From positions 316,715 through 380,714 of the forward strand of contig NC_061063.1 of assembly GCF_021917145.1 (NCBI RefSeq): 64,000 nt of DNA, written 5' to 3'. Of the stretch, positions 46,032 to 56,738 are shown one piece after another (positions within the stretch are counted from its first letter, which is position 1; each line of letters starts with the position of its first letter). This DNA is from Hypomesus transpacificus (taxonomy: Eukaryota > Chordata > Actinopteri > Osmeriformes > Osmeridae). The notes below the pieces were generated by a model, which ran no database searches, was not told the origin of the DNA, and saw only the letters and a program-made list of their open reading frames with translations. The translations under genes and the position numbers were made by a program.

Positions 46032-46410
46032 GGTTGTTGTGGGTTCTGTTGTCATGAAGGACAGCTCTCAGTCATGAGGTGTTAAACTCACAGGACTATA
46101 AACACTCCCAGACCACTGAAGCATGTGTTGCCTATGCAAAGTGTCCTCTCTGTTCAGACACACTTTCTTGGATCCACTGAGAAACTGTAGTTGAAGAGAT
46201 GTGTGAACTGAGGCTTGATGCTGTGTCTCAGTGAATACAGTCTCTGTCTCTCTCTAGTGGTCAGTGTTGGTAAAATGACAATTATAACGACTGATTGCGA
46301 TGGTTTGGTATTTTTATTACTTAAAATACGTTGTCATGTCACAGTTGACCTGACAACGTAGTTGACCTCCTTGACTGTCTAGTAGAAGGTCAACTGTTAT
46401 GTATTATGTC

Positions 46411-46684
46411 TGTCACGGCCACAGCCGTGCCCCCCTATTGTTTTTGGTTTTGCCCTGTCCTAGTGTTCCCTGTCTCATTGTCGTCACCTGTGTCTCGTTC
46501 AGTTCTCGTTAGTTTCATTGTGTCTTTGTTTCTGCGTATTTAGGTTCCTGTTTTTGTCCAGTCTTGGCATTACCCATTACTCTTTGTCCCTGTGTACCAT
46601 GTCTGTTTTGAGCATTAAACCCTTTCTTCGCAACTCTTGCCGACTCTCCAGCGTTTGGGTCCTACCCCTCCACACACCGTGACA
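46411..46684. mobile_element. Short LTR-like element with TGTCACGG/CCGTGACA ends
   Basis: A 274-bp element with perfect 8-bp inverted ends, TG...CA termini and a TATTTAGG/ATTAAA promoter and polyadenylation-like pair. Flanks ATGTC and ATATC may be an imperfect 5-bp target duplication. It resembles a common teleost solo LTR. Family unassigned. Confidence 0.6.
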
Positions 46685-46859
46685 ATATCAATCATGGAAA
46701 AGTAGTCCAATGATTCAGATCATATTGATTATGATGACTATCACTATTATAACTGCAATGATCTTCATCCTCATGGTTTTCAGGGAGAGACAGAGGGTGT
46801 GTACAGTTTGTGATATTTGATGTGACCTCATCTACTGACCAGTGTTCCATGTCACTGTC

Positions 46860-47274
46860 TGATGTGCAGATGTTCTGTATACACGAAGCTTGTGTCTCAG
46901 AGGTTAAGAGGTCGCTCCGTGTGCCCCTAGAAGGACACACATAGATCTAGGGATGCACTCTGTGCAACCTCTAGAGAGCAAGGAAGTAGATAGTGGTCTC
47001 CAAACTTAGTTATGACCGCATCACCTGTGGACTGTGTTCCATGTGCATCATGCGTGGAATGTGTACTATTTAAGGGAACGTTTTGGTGGTTACTATATCT
47101 GTACTGTCCAGCTCGTGTATATAATTGCTATCTAAGAGACATGTTTCTCACTCATGCTAGCCACTCTGTTGTGGATTGGTGGCATGATCCGACGGCGTTG
47201 CTAATAAAACCGAGTCAACACTTTTATATTGTCGTGCTTCCTTGGCCTGCCTTGACAGACATCTCATCCTTACA
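46860..47274. mobile_element. Solo LTR inserted beside the V12 signal flank
   Basis: A 415-bp insertion begins TGATGTGC and ends CCTTACA, flanked by CTGTC at 46855-46859 and 47275-47279. The uninterrupted target GTCACTGTCTCTTCCCCC is present next to most other V genes (for example 2706-2723). TATTTAAGG and AATAAA lie inside. A solo LTR fossil with a 5-bp target duplication. Confidence 0.85.
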
Positions 47275-47378
47275 CTGTCTCTTCCCCCCTCAGCACCTGC
47301 AGTAGGTCCCAGCTGTAGCAGTGCAGTCACTGTGCAGTCGGACTGAGGGAGGTTTTTGTACGAGTCTGTATCACTGTG

Positions 47379-47927
47379 GGAACGGTCTCGAATAGTGCTG
47401 CTGACAATAGTAATCTCCTGCATCTTAAGTCTGAACTCCACTGATTTTCAACATAAAGTTGGTCCCAGATCTTTCTACAGAAAACCTCCCTGGAGTTCCT
47501 AAGACTCTGCTGCTCTGGGAGGAGAACAGCAGAGTGGGTCTCTCTCCAGGTCTCTGGAGATACCAGGCTAAGCTATTGGTGAAACCAGAGGAGCTGGACT
47601 GACAGTTCAAAGTGACACTCTCTCCTGCAGACACAGTCTTCACTATAGGACTCTGAATCAGAACGATATCAGCCAGAGATCCTGTCAACACAACACAGCA
47701 TGTCATGAAAATCAAACCATCTTGGCAAGGTTGAATTCAACAATGACACAAATACAATTAAGTATTAAAACTCATTTGAATACATATTAAAATTCTGAAA
47801 CCATTAGTCAGACGGAATCTGCCTTTGAGCTGAGGGGAAGATCAAATAAATGTGTTTAGACATGTGACTTCTTCTTACCTGCTGGACAAAGAGCCAGTGT
47901 GCTCAGCAGGAGGGCCAGGGCAGCCAT
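47379..47927 (-). pseudogene. IgL V12, divergent, one nonsense codon
   Basis: Leader 47879-47927 (MAALALLLSTLALCPA), V exon 47379-47681 starting GSLADIVLIQSPIV. Cys in LNCQSSSSGFTN, Trp in [16 protein letters not shown] and [15 protein letters not shown] are present. One TAA (47425-47427) lies in FR3 where kin have Glu/Lys-Asp-Ala-Gly. Signal is intact: heptamer 47372-47378, 12-bp spacer 47360-47371, nonamer 47351-47359. Octamer variant 48162-48169. Recombination-competent but not coding, unless the stop is polymorphic or a sequencing error. Confidence 0.88.
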
Positions 47928-48169
47928 GTTGTCCAACAGCCAGAGAGGGAGAGAGACCAGTAGATGATATTTAGCTATGAGTGAGGAAGAGAGAGAGCTC
48001 CAGGAAGACTATGAAGGTATCAGTGGTGAATAGAAAGGGGGAGACCAGCAGAGATGGTGTGAGGGAGAGAGGGACCCTCAGGCAGCTTTAAAGGCCTCAA
48101 AGAGCAGAGAGACAAGGACAGAGAGACCAGCTGCTCTGAGGAGCAGTGAAGCAGGACCGGTATGCAAAG

Positions 48170-48946
48170 GTCCTTCCTGGAGACACTGTGAATCCTTCAC
48201 GCTTCATGTGTGGGTCAGATACACACTGAAGCCTTCAGACACCAACTGTATGGGCACAAATACAGAGTCTGAATACATTTGATCTACTGAGAGATATTCA
48301 GTATCAGTGACCTGTTCAGTAATAACAGCAGTTCAGTCAAGACACTCATGTTTTGATTTGAGCATTTATTGATCACCATGGACATGGAAATCGGTTTTGT
48401 GGAGTGGATGTATCTAGGGGAAGCACTCTCTGCCTCTATCATTAGCTAGCAACATACATGGACTATGAGGCAGTGAGCAAATAGAGTAATAATCCCCCCT
48501 GATGGATAGTACATACAGACACCACAGGGAGATGGGGATGGTGGAGGGTGGCAGCAGCACAATGATACAACAACCAGGAGTAACTGTGTGCGTATCCGTG
48601 CTGCCTTATAATGCCGCCTTAGCGGACGTGGGCCAATGGGCTTGAAGCAGGCTAACACAGGTGTAGTTAATGAGCTTAATGCAGGGCGCTGGCAGAATGC
48701 CATGGCTGAACTAGGATTCACTCATTGTTGATGTGCTGCTCTGAGTCCTGATGAATGTAAACAGTCAGAGATTCAATCAGTTTGTATGAGTGAGAGCCAA
48801 TAAGGACATATTTTATATAGAATGAATATCTGTGGAAATAATTTCCATTATAAACAACTTAACATGTTGGAGTGCTTTGACATGAGGGTGGGTTAGATAA
48901 CATATGAGCATCACTGATATATTCATCTCAGTGTAACAAAGGCCAG
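48170..48946. other. Spacer between V12 and V13
   Basis: Includes ~360 bp (48360-48720) unlike anything else in the window. Near V13 the usual 3'-flank block appears. No gene was recognised. Confidence 0.45.
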
Positions 48947-49065
48947 TCAGTGTTCCATGTCACTGTCTCTTCCCCCTCAGCACCTGCAGTAGGTCCCAGC
49001 TGTAGCAGTGCAGTCACTGTGCAGTCTGACTGAGGGAGGTTTTTGTACGGCTCTGTATCACTGTG

Positions 49066-49574
49066 TGAACACATACACACTGGGGATGTGTAAACTTTGA
49101 CAGTAGTAATCTCCTGCATCTTCAGCTAGGACTCCACTGATGGTCAGAGTGAAGTCACTCCCAGATCCACTACCACTGAATCGAGATGGAGTCCCAGACT
49201 GAAGTGTTGTAGCCCCGTAAATGAGGAGTTTAGGAGCTTCTCCTGGTCTCTGGAGGTACCAGGCTAGATATGTATTAACGTGCACAGGACTGCTAACTCT
49301 ACATCCTATAGAGACTGTATCTCCTGCAGGAACAGCTTTCACTGCAGGAGTCTGAGTCACAGTGTACTGCCCTCTAGACTCTGGGTGTGAAGAGAGAAGA
49401 TGAAAGAAGAGACAAATGTTAAGTATACATCTGGATACGTCAAAACATACACATTGCAGTGGTTAACAAGTGGTTAACATTAGAGGTAATACTGAAGTTG
49501 ATCTTTTATGACAGAACTCTCTTACCCTGTATGTAGACAGCTAGAGTCCAGATGAAGATGGTGATCAGAGTCAT
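49066..49574 (-). CDS. Immunoglobulin light-chain V13
   Basis: Leader 49526-49574, V exon 49066-49380. [12 protein letters not shown] start, CDR1 [18 protein letters not shown]3 [12 protein letters not shown]. Signal: heptamer 49059-49065, 12-bp spacer 49047-49058, nonamer 49038-49046. Octamer variant 49677-49684. Last intact V in the window, looks functional. Confidence 0.92.
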
Positions 49575-49842
49575 GGTTGTTGTGGGTTCTGTTGTCATGA
49601 AGGACAGCTCTCAGTCATGAGGTGTTTAACTCACAGGACTATAAACACTCCCAGACCACTGAAGCATGTGCTGCCTATGCAAAGTGTCTTCTCTGTTCAG
49701 ACACACTTTCTTGGACCCACAGAGTCAAACTGTAGTTGAAGAGATGTGTGAACTGAGGCTTGATGCTGTGTCTCAATGATCACAGTCTCTGTGTCCCTCT
49801 AGTGGTCATTGTCAGTATCTCAGTCTGTGAGTGGGTTAACAT

Positions 49843-50290
49843 GGAGTCCGGAGGACAGAACACTGTAACTCAGACTCCTGCAGTGAAAGCTGTTCTCCTT
49901 TAAATCCTTTACATCTATATCTCAACTCCTCCTTATATGATACCACATGCCAAGAATGAATGTGGAACAAATATAGGTGCTTTTCAGATTTAACTATTGA
50001 CAGTGACAAGGAGACTCTAGCAAAGCTTCCTGTTAGTCTACATGTTAACACAGGGCCGGCCCAAGCCTTTATCGGACCTTAAGCAAAATTGATTTAGGGG
50101 GCCCTCTGCGTCGCTTATCGTTGCCGATTAAAAAAAAATTATAGATACATTTTTACATAATACATTAAACTGTCATTTCATTTGCTCTTGGGGGCGCTCT
50201 GATAGCCACAGGGGCCCTAAGCAGCCGCTTAGTTCGCTTATGCCTTGGGCCGGCCTTGTGTTAACCATCAGCAGCATACAGAATGGCTGA
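49843..50290. pseudogene. Relic unit: V FR1 (+) facing C 3'UTR (-), with MITE inside
   Basis: 49843-49903 encodes [18 protein letters not shown] on the + strand. The C 3'UTR relic (50011-50290, -) is interrupted by a hAT MITE at 50051-50258. Confidence 0.75.
50051..50258. mobile_element. hAT-type MITE
   Basis: A 208-bp element beginning CAGGGCCGGCCCAAG and ending CTTGGGCCGGCCTTG, flanked by TGTTAACA (50043-50050) and TGTTAACC (50259-50266), an 8-bp target duplication with one difference. The empty target CATGTTAACCATCAG is seen at about 412-426 and 52536-52550. Confidence 0.88.
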
Positions 50291-50434
50291 GCACAGAACA
50301 GTTTCTAGTAAAGAAGTTTTAAAGAAAACTTGAAAACGGGCAGACTGAAAAAATCGTATTCTGTACAAAATGGATGAGACAGTCTTTGTCAGTACTCACT
50401 AATATCTTTAAGTCATTTGAAAAGAATATCCTGT

Positions 50435-50617
50435 ACATGTAGTCATTTAGCAGACGCTTTTACCAAGAGCGACTTACAGTAAGTACAGGGACATAACCCC
50501 CGAGGCAAGTAGGGTGCCTTGCCCAAGGACACACCATTATTTGGCATGCCGGGAATCGACCTGGCAACCTTCTGATGTAATAGCCCGATTCCCTAACCGC
50601 TCAACCATCTGACCCCC
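50435..50617 (-). mobile_element. tRNA-derived SINE
   Basis: Same family as 574-763, with a slightly shortened tail end. Confidence 0.85.
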
Positions 50618-50871
50618 AGCTGCCCATGTGGCTTGATATACTGATAGTATATCTGATAGTTACACTGATACACTGATAGTATTTTTTTTTATTTAGGCTC
50701 CTGTTGTACCAAGGCCAAGTCATGTTGCAGATGCTAATTAGTTCTATAAAAATTCCTCAAGTCTTCCAGCTTGATACAGTGAGGAAACAGTAGAGACTCA
50801 CACTACAGGATGACTTAAGATGTTGATGTGTGTGGAACCCCACTGAGACTGAGCTCCCATGGTGCCTTCAT

Positions 50872-51125
50872 CACCAGACACACCACCTCCACCCAGCACC
50901 TAGCTCTCCAAGTTCATCACCCCTCAAGAGCTTTTCGTACCAATCAAGTTGTCAGGGCGGGCTTTCTATTATGATGGACAGATGATCAACAGTGACGTAA
51001 TTAACGACGTCACCAAAGAGCGCTTGGGTTGAATTTGTTTTCAACAAACATGGCTGCCGCTGGAGAGCTGAGATGTGTAGATTCTGCCATCGAGTCTGTT
51101 TTACAAGACATTGACAGTGCATTAA
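50872..51125. repeat. Single minisatellite unit plus helicase-like relic
   Basis: One 46-bp unit (50872-50917), then the repeat of 1759-1965, cut off at about 51125 by the next element. Confidence 0.6.
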
Positions 51126-52219
51126 TGTCACAGGTGGGGGCGCTGGTGCCTCCACTTAGTCTACTCTTACTCTGAGGAGCAAAACGTATCTCCCACTCAA
51201 AAGATGCCAAAACTCGTAGAATCGAGGTATAAAATGTATTAGGTTTATTGGTAAAAGAAATAAAAAAGAAAAGGAAGTCCTTGTTGTTGATCGCCTCAAG
51301 AGGCTCTGGCAGGAGATAAGGTAGCCTGGTTCCTCTGGTGGCCGCTGATACTGGCCTCCTCCAGCAGGGGGAAGGGGGGTTATCCGGAGACTGCTGGAAT
51401 AGTCCGATTGATTATTCTGCGCACACTGGACGTAATCCTATCGCCCACCCGGGACTGCAGGGTGCTCCAACTAGTGCATGAACGGCAAAATCTGTAAAAC
51501 AGTGGAACATGGGCACACCACACATCGAACTCACGTGTGCAAGCGTAACACAACTGTGGATAAAACCTCAAACTCAGGTGTATCAATAGGCCGAGCAGTC
51601 CGGGCAGCACGTTCCACAAGCTTGACTGCGTAGAATTCACGGTACTCAGCTTCGGCGAAAGTCCGTCTCCGTGCGCGCTGTGTTGCAGTCCCTTGCTCCC
51701 CCAGTCCTCTCTCTCTGCTTCCAGTCCTCTCTCTCTGCTTCCAGTCCTCTCTCCGCCTCCAGTTTCAGTTCTCCTTCCAGTCCCCAACGCTCCCGATTGA
51801 CGGTGATCTGAGTTTAAAAACCCTCCCAATCCCCCGGTTAAAGTCCAACAGCATTGCTTTCATTGCCAAATCTATTGTAATATCTACAAAGTAACACCAA
51901 ATGTTTAGTATGCCAGCATTAAAACCAGTTTTCAGGAGATTTTCTCAGGACACTGAGAGCATTAGGCACGTGTGCACACGCACAGTGCGTGTGTGCCAGC
52001 CCCATGTCCATGTGTGTATGTGCTGATCTGGAGTCAGTTTGGTAGGATTTGGGCATAAATAAATTATTTAATTTAAAATTTAAATTTGTATTTAAAGATA
52101 TTAATGTAATTTGAATGCAAAATAGGTCTACCCGAACCAGCGGACAAAAAAATCAACCCGCGGCAACACTTCAAAAGTAGCCCAATTCCGCGGGAAAACC
52201 ACGGACCTGGCAACACTGG
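51126..52219. mobile_element. Unclassified ~1.1-kb repeat block
   Basis: Sequence alien to the relic unit lies between the helicase-like relic and renewed V-upstream sequence (TCTCAATGATCAC at 52220). It has AATAAA-type and CA-rich segments and a 149-codon - strand frame without recognisable domains. It may be more than one element. Confidence 0.4.
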
Positions 52220-52291
52220 TCTCAATGATCACGGTCTCTGTGTCCCTCTAGTGGTCATAGTCAGTATCTCAGTCTGTGAGTGGGTTAACAT

Positions 52292-52565
52292 GGAGTCCGG
52301 AGGACAGAACTACGGTGGCCCTGAAGTGCAAACAACACCCCCTAATATAAGTACATCCCCCCAAATGAAGACTCCTGCAGTGAAAGCTGTTCTCCTTTAA
52401 ATCCTTTACATCTATATCTCCACTCCTTCTTATATGATACCACATGCCAAGAATGAATGTGGAACAAATATAGGTGCTTTTCAGATTTAACTATTGACAG
52501 TGACAATGAGACTAGCAAAGCTTCCTGTTAGTCTGCATGTTAACCATCAGCAGCATACAGAATGG
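52292..52565. pseudogene. Relic unit 4: V FR1 (+) and C 3'UTR (-)
   Basis: The FR1 relic (52292-52404) carries a ~61-bp insertion (52311-52370). The C 3'UTR relic is 52509-52565. Tandem with the unit at 49843. Confidence 0.7.
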
Positions 52566-52717
52566 CTGAGCACAGAACAGTTTCTAGTAAAGAGGTTTTA
52601 AAGAAAACTTGAAAACGGGCAGACTTAACAAATCGTATTCTGTACAAAATGGATGAGAGAGCCTTTGTCAGTACTCATTAATATGTTCAAGTAAGTCATT
52701 TGAAAAAAACATCCTGT

Positions 52718-52906
52718 ACATTTACATTTAGTCATTTAGCAGACGCTTTTACCCAGAGCGACTTACAGTAAGTACAGGGACATTACCCCCGAGGCAAGTA
52801 GGGTGCCTTGCCCAGGGACACGACATTATTTTGCACGCTGGGAATCAAACTGGCAACCTTCTGATGTAATAGCCCGATTCCCTAACCGCTCAACCATCTG
52901 ACCCCA
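52718..52906 (-). mobile_element. tRNA-derived SINE
   Basis: Same family and unit position as 574-763. Confidence 0.85.
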
Positions 52907-53047
52907 AGCTGCCCATGTAGCTTGTTAATTGATACACTGATCGTAATTTTTTTAATTTAGGCTCCTATTGTACCACAGCCAAGTCATGTTGCAGACGCTA
53001 ATTAGTTCTATAAAAAATCCTCAAGTCTTCCAGCTTGATACAGAAGT

Positions 53048-54120
53048 GACTAGATTTACACTTACATTTATTCATTTAGCAGACGCTTTATTCCAAAGTG
53101 ACTTCCAAGAGAGAGCTTTACAAAGTGCATAGGTCACTGATAATAACAACAAGATAGCCCCACAGCATTGCGAGTAGCCAAAACATGCAGCACATATTGT
53201 GAACAACCAAAAATGAGACCAAAGGTAAGAACCATAAGAGCACGTAATTAAGGAAGTTACAATTAAACAAAATGAATCGTTAAGTGCAGGTGTACCTGTA
53301 GAAAACGGGCAACAGTAAGAAATAAGATTGACTAAAATAAAATATTTTGCAGCAAGTACAACAGTTTAAATCAGTTACCACCAACCAACAAGAGCAACAA
53401 GTCTCTAAGCAAGAGTCATTGTGATTCTTGAGGAAACTAGCATTGGGTGCAGCAAACCATTCCTAAGTACCGTTGTACTCCCGGAACAAGTGCGTCTTGA
53501 GCCTTTTCTTGAAGGTGGAGAGACAGTCTGTGTCTCTGATGGAGGTGGGGAGTTGATTCCACTACTGGGGGGCCAGACAGGAGAAGAGCTTGTGCTGGGA
53601 CCGGGCGGTCTTGAGAGGTGGGACCACCAGGCGGTTGTCTGAAGAAGACCGTAGGTGGCGGGTGGGGGTGTAAGGCTGCAGGAGAGACTTGATGTAGTTG
53701 GGTGCAGTCCTGTTCACTGCTAGGAAGTCAGTATCAGGGTCTTGAATCTGATGAGGGCCGTGATGGGTAGCCAGTGGAGGGAGATGAGGAGCGGAGTAAC
53801 GTGGGAGCGTCTGGGTAGATTGTAGACCAGGCGGGCCGCTGCGTTCTGAATCCTCTGAAGAGGGCGGGTTTCACATGCTGGGAGACCGGCGAGCAGCGAG
53901 TTGCAGTAGTCCAACTTGGAGAGGACCAGTGCTTGGACAAGCAGCTGGGTGGAGTGCTCAGACAGGTATCTCCTGATCTTCCGGATGTTGTAGAGGGTGA
54001 ATCTACACGACCGGGAGACCGCAGCAATGTGGGCCGTGAGGGAGAGCTCGTCATCCATGTTAACCCCAAGGTTCCTGGCAGAGGATGAAGGGGTCACCGT
54101 CGCAGATCCCAGGACGTGAT
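53048..54120 (-). mobile_element. L2/CR1-type LINE 3' end
   Basis: On the - strand it reads ARNLGVNMDDELSLTAHI, LVLSKLDYCNSLLAGLP, LQRIQNAAARLVYNLPRRSH, LHWLPITALIRFKTL, then a broken stretch and a 3'UTR ending in the SINE-like tail near 53048. It is the longest LINE fragment in the window. Its 5' side is cut at 54120 by a DNA transposon. Confidence 0.9.
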
Positions 54121-54122
54121 TA

Positions 54123-56086
54123 CAGTTTTTGTCCATTGCTTACACACTTTTTGCAGAATACGTCAAAACTCTACACACAAGCCAATTAGACATAGGGTGA
54201 ATTCGGGTCCACAGAACTTTTACTATAGGTTTAGCATGGATGTCATGTGACTGAACGAGAGAGAAAAGACAGGGCTCTCTTCAAGAGCCTCAAGTACTAC
54301 TGGAGGCTGGAGGGTAGGGCCATCACCAGGGAGAGTGGGGGGGAATGGCTAGACAGAGCCTTGTTTTTGACACCCTTTTTAAAGGCCTGGAGCAAGGCAG
54401 CAACCCCTTCAAATGCCAGAGCTGGCTGTCGGGGCAGTGTATATTCACTAAACCCAGCCCACATCGATGATGCCCTCTTTGCACCAAGTGAAGCAAGTGA
54501 GAGAGAGAAACAAGTGAGGCCGTTGAGTGCTTCATCAAACCAACAACCTCCAGCTAGCAACCCTCTTCACCTCCGTCCTGAAGCCCATCCACTACACTTA
54601 TACACAAAAGCACCATTTGAACTACCCTTTCATATCACCAGCAACACACTGATGGGCTTTATATAAAACACCAGTCTTTGTGTTTCTATTTTATTGTCAT
54701 TTTCTCAGACTTAGTGTTCTGTAAGACTCAAAAGTAGAATTTATGCAGTAATCAAAGAAGACTTTTTACAAAAAACAAACATTCTTACAGATAAAAAAAT
54801 AAAATAATATAATCACAAATCATCAAATTTAGCCACAAAACAAAGATTAAAAAAAGAACAATTACTGGATAAATTGCTATTGAAAAAAAAACATCAGATA
54901 TATCGCTGTGTTTGCCGAATCCACCTTTGGTTTGATCCCACCTCAATATCTCCGCATGCCTCTTCCATTGCTTGCAGAAGAGGCATGCGGGCGTCTTGTT
55001 GCCGATCATATACTTTCCACTGCCATGCTGAAAAGAATTCCTCGATTGCATTTAGAAAGGGGCTGTAAGGGGGCAGGTATAAAAGTGTGAAATGGTTATG
55101 ATTGTTGAACTACTCTTGGACCGGAGCAGCCCGGTTGAAACTAACCCATCCCAGATGACAACAATCCAGGGCTGCTCTGATCTGTCCTGTATTGTAGGGA
55201 CCTAGAGTGGCATGGTGATGCAGGACTCCTTGGACACTTATTGCAGCACACAAGGTGATATTTCCCCCACGCTGCCCAGGGACATTTACAACGGCCCCTT
55301 GTCCAACTACGTTACGACCCCGACACCTGGTTTTGGCCAGATTAAACCTGCCTCATCCACGTAGATAAAGTCGTGTGGCGGCATCAAAATCCACAACTCT
55401 CTGTATTAGAAAATATGGAAAAGTTGCTAACTGAAAACACATACAGTAACTACGAAACTATATTTTCACACAAGTAGGGGCTGGGTTAAGTCAGTATAGA
55501 CCTACATCATTCCCACATCACAATAGATAGTAAGCTAGGTAAAGTAAAGTGACACATACCTGCACATAATCATGGCGTAGATCCTTGACCCTGACACTGT
55601 TCCTCTCAAATGGCACCCTGTGCAGCTGTTTCATTCTGAAGTTATGTGTCTGTAGGATGTGACTTAGTGTAGAAATGCTGACCCTGTTGATGTTGTTGAA
55701 TAAATTTCCATTTGCAATTATGCGTTGTTGTCACTCACGAAGTCGGATTGAATCATTTTCTCGCACCATTTCAATGATGGCCCACTCTGACTCTCATTGC
55801 CTCCTCGCTTGCAAAGTTCTTAAGATGGCTTGCCTGAGGCCTATTTGTAGTGCTAAGGCTCAGACCGATTGTAGTTCTGTTTTCAGTGCAAGCGTTTTCA
55901 GTTTAAAAGTGTTTAATGTAAGAAAACGTAGTGTTTTGCAATAAGTGTGACAATGTTGACAATGTGTTTTAGCTATGGTACCGCTGTGTGTTTAAGCCTT
56001 GGTTTAAGGTATGCTACAATACGTTTAGGTATTGAGGCTTTGGTCTAAGCATTCTTTTTTAGTGTGTAAGCAATAGGCAAAAACTG
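54123..56086 (-). mobile_element. Degenerate Tc1/mariner-IS630-type DNA transposon
   Basis: Inverted ends CAGTTTTTGTCCATTGCTTA (left) and CAGTTTTTGCCTATTGCTTA (right, reverse complement), flanked by TA on both sides (54121-54122, 56087-56088). The - strand carries remnants of a DDE transposase: DFDAATRLYLRG, LAKTRCRGRNVV, NVPGQRGGNITLCAAIS, NHFTLLYLPPYSPFLNAIEE. Several stops and shifts break it. The right part (55400-56080) also has N-terminal remnants. It abuts the LINE at 53048-54120. Confidence 0.85.
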
Positions 56087-56088
56087 TA

Positions 56089-56738
56089 AACAATAACTAC
56101 TGTAGTTTAAAATTATGTTTGTGTTTGTTTTGTTAAAGCCATTCATATATAGGGATTCCCACGTACCAGTCATGACCTCTTGCCACCCCTTTGCCACCCA
56201 ATGTAAAATGTTATAGATCCGCCACTACCTATGCACTATAGGTTACTACCTATGTAAATAGTGCACGCCCTGGGAGAGTGCGAGGAGGAAGAAGAAACAA
56301 ACGGCAGCTACAGGAGAGTGCGACCGACTTTGCAAACACGAGTCGGGTGCTGAGAAAAGGAATACAACTAAAAAGAAGCAAGAATTTCATAAGTCGATTC
56401 GAGGATCGCTGGATAAATGTGTCAGCACGTCTTACAGAAATGGGGTGGCCGCGTGCGCAGGATATGACTATATAGCTGTCGCGTGTTGAAAGTGATTCTG
56501 GCGCGTTCATCACCGTGTATGTCAATAAGCAGGGCCTCACCCCCTGCAACGGCTCTGGGGTGAGTCCACGGTCTGGGGAACACGAACAGGCCTCAGGACT
56601 AAATTAGTAGATCTAACAGACTTGGACGGACGCAAGGAAGAGGGAACGTTTTGTTATTAGCTTACGAGCCGTATTGTTGAATACCTTAGACAATAACTTA
56701 TTACAGTAAAGAGTTGTCTTCTTATTTACAGTCTAGAT
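56089..56738 (+). promoter_or_regulatory. Upstream region and probable 5'UTR of ccdc127
   Basis: GC-rich between about 56260 and 56560. The coding exon is entered after CTTATTTACAG (acceptor at 56731), so at least one untranslated exon should lie upstream. A ~60-bp segment (56574-56635: CAGGCCTCAGGACTAA, AACAGACTTGGACGG) is repeated at 59118-59175. Confidence 0.45.

Noticed and set aside
51380-51829. 149-codon - strand frame
   Set aside because: Within an unclassified repeat block. Low-complexity segment, no domain or splice context.
54247-54666. 139-codon + strand frame
   Set aside because: Lies inside the DNA transposon, has no recognisable domain, and the element's coding remnants are on the other strand.
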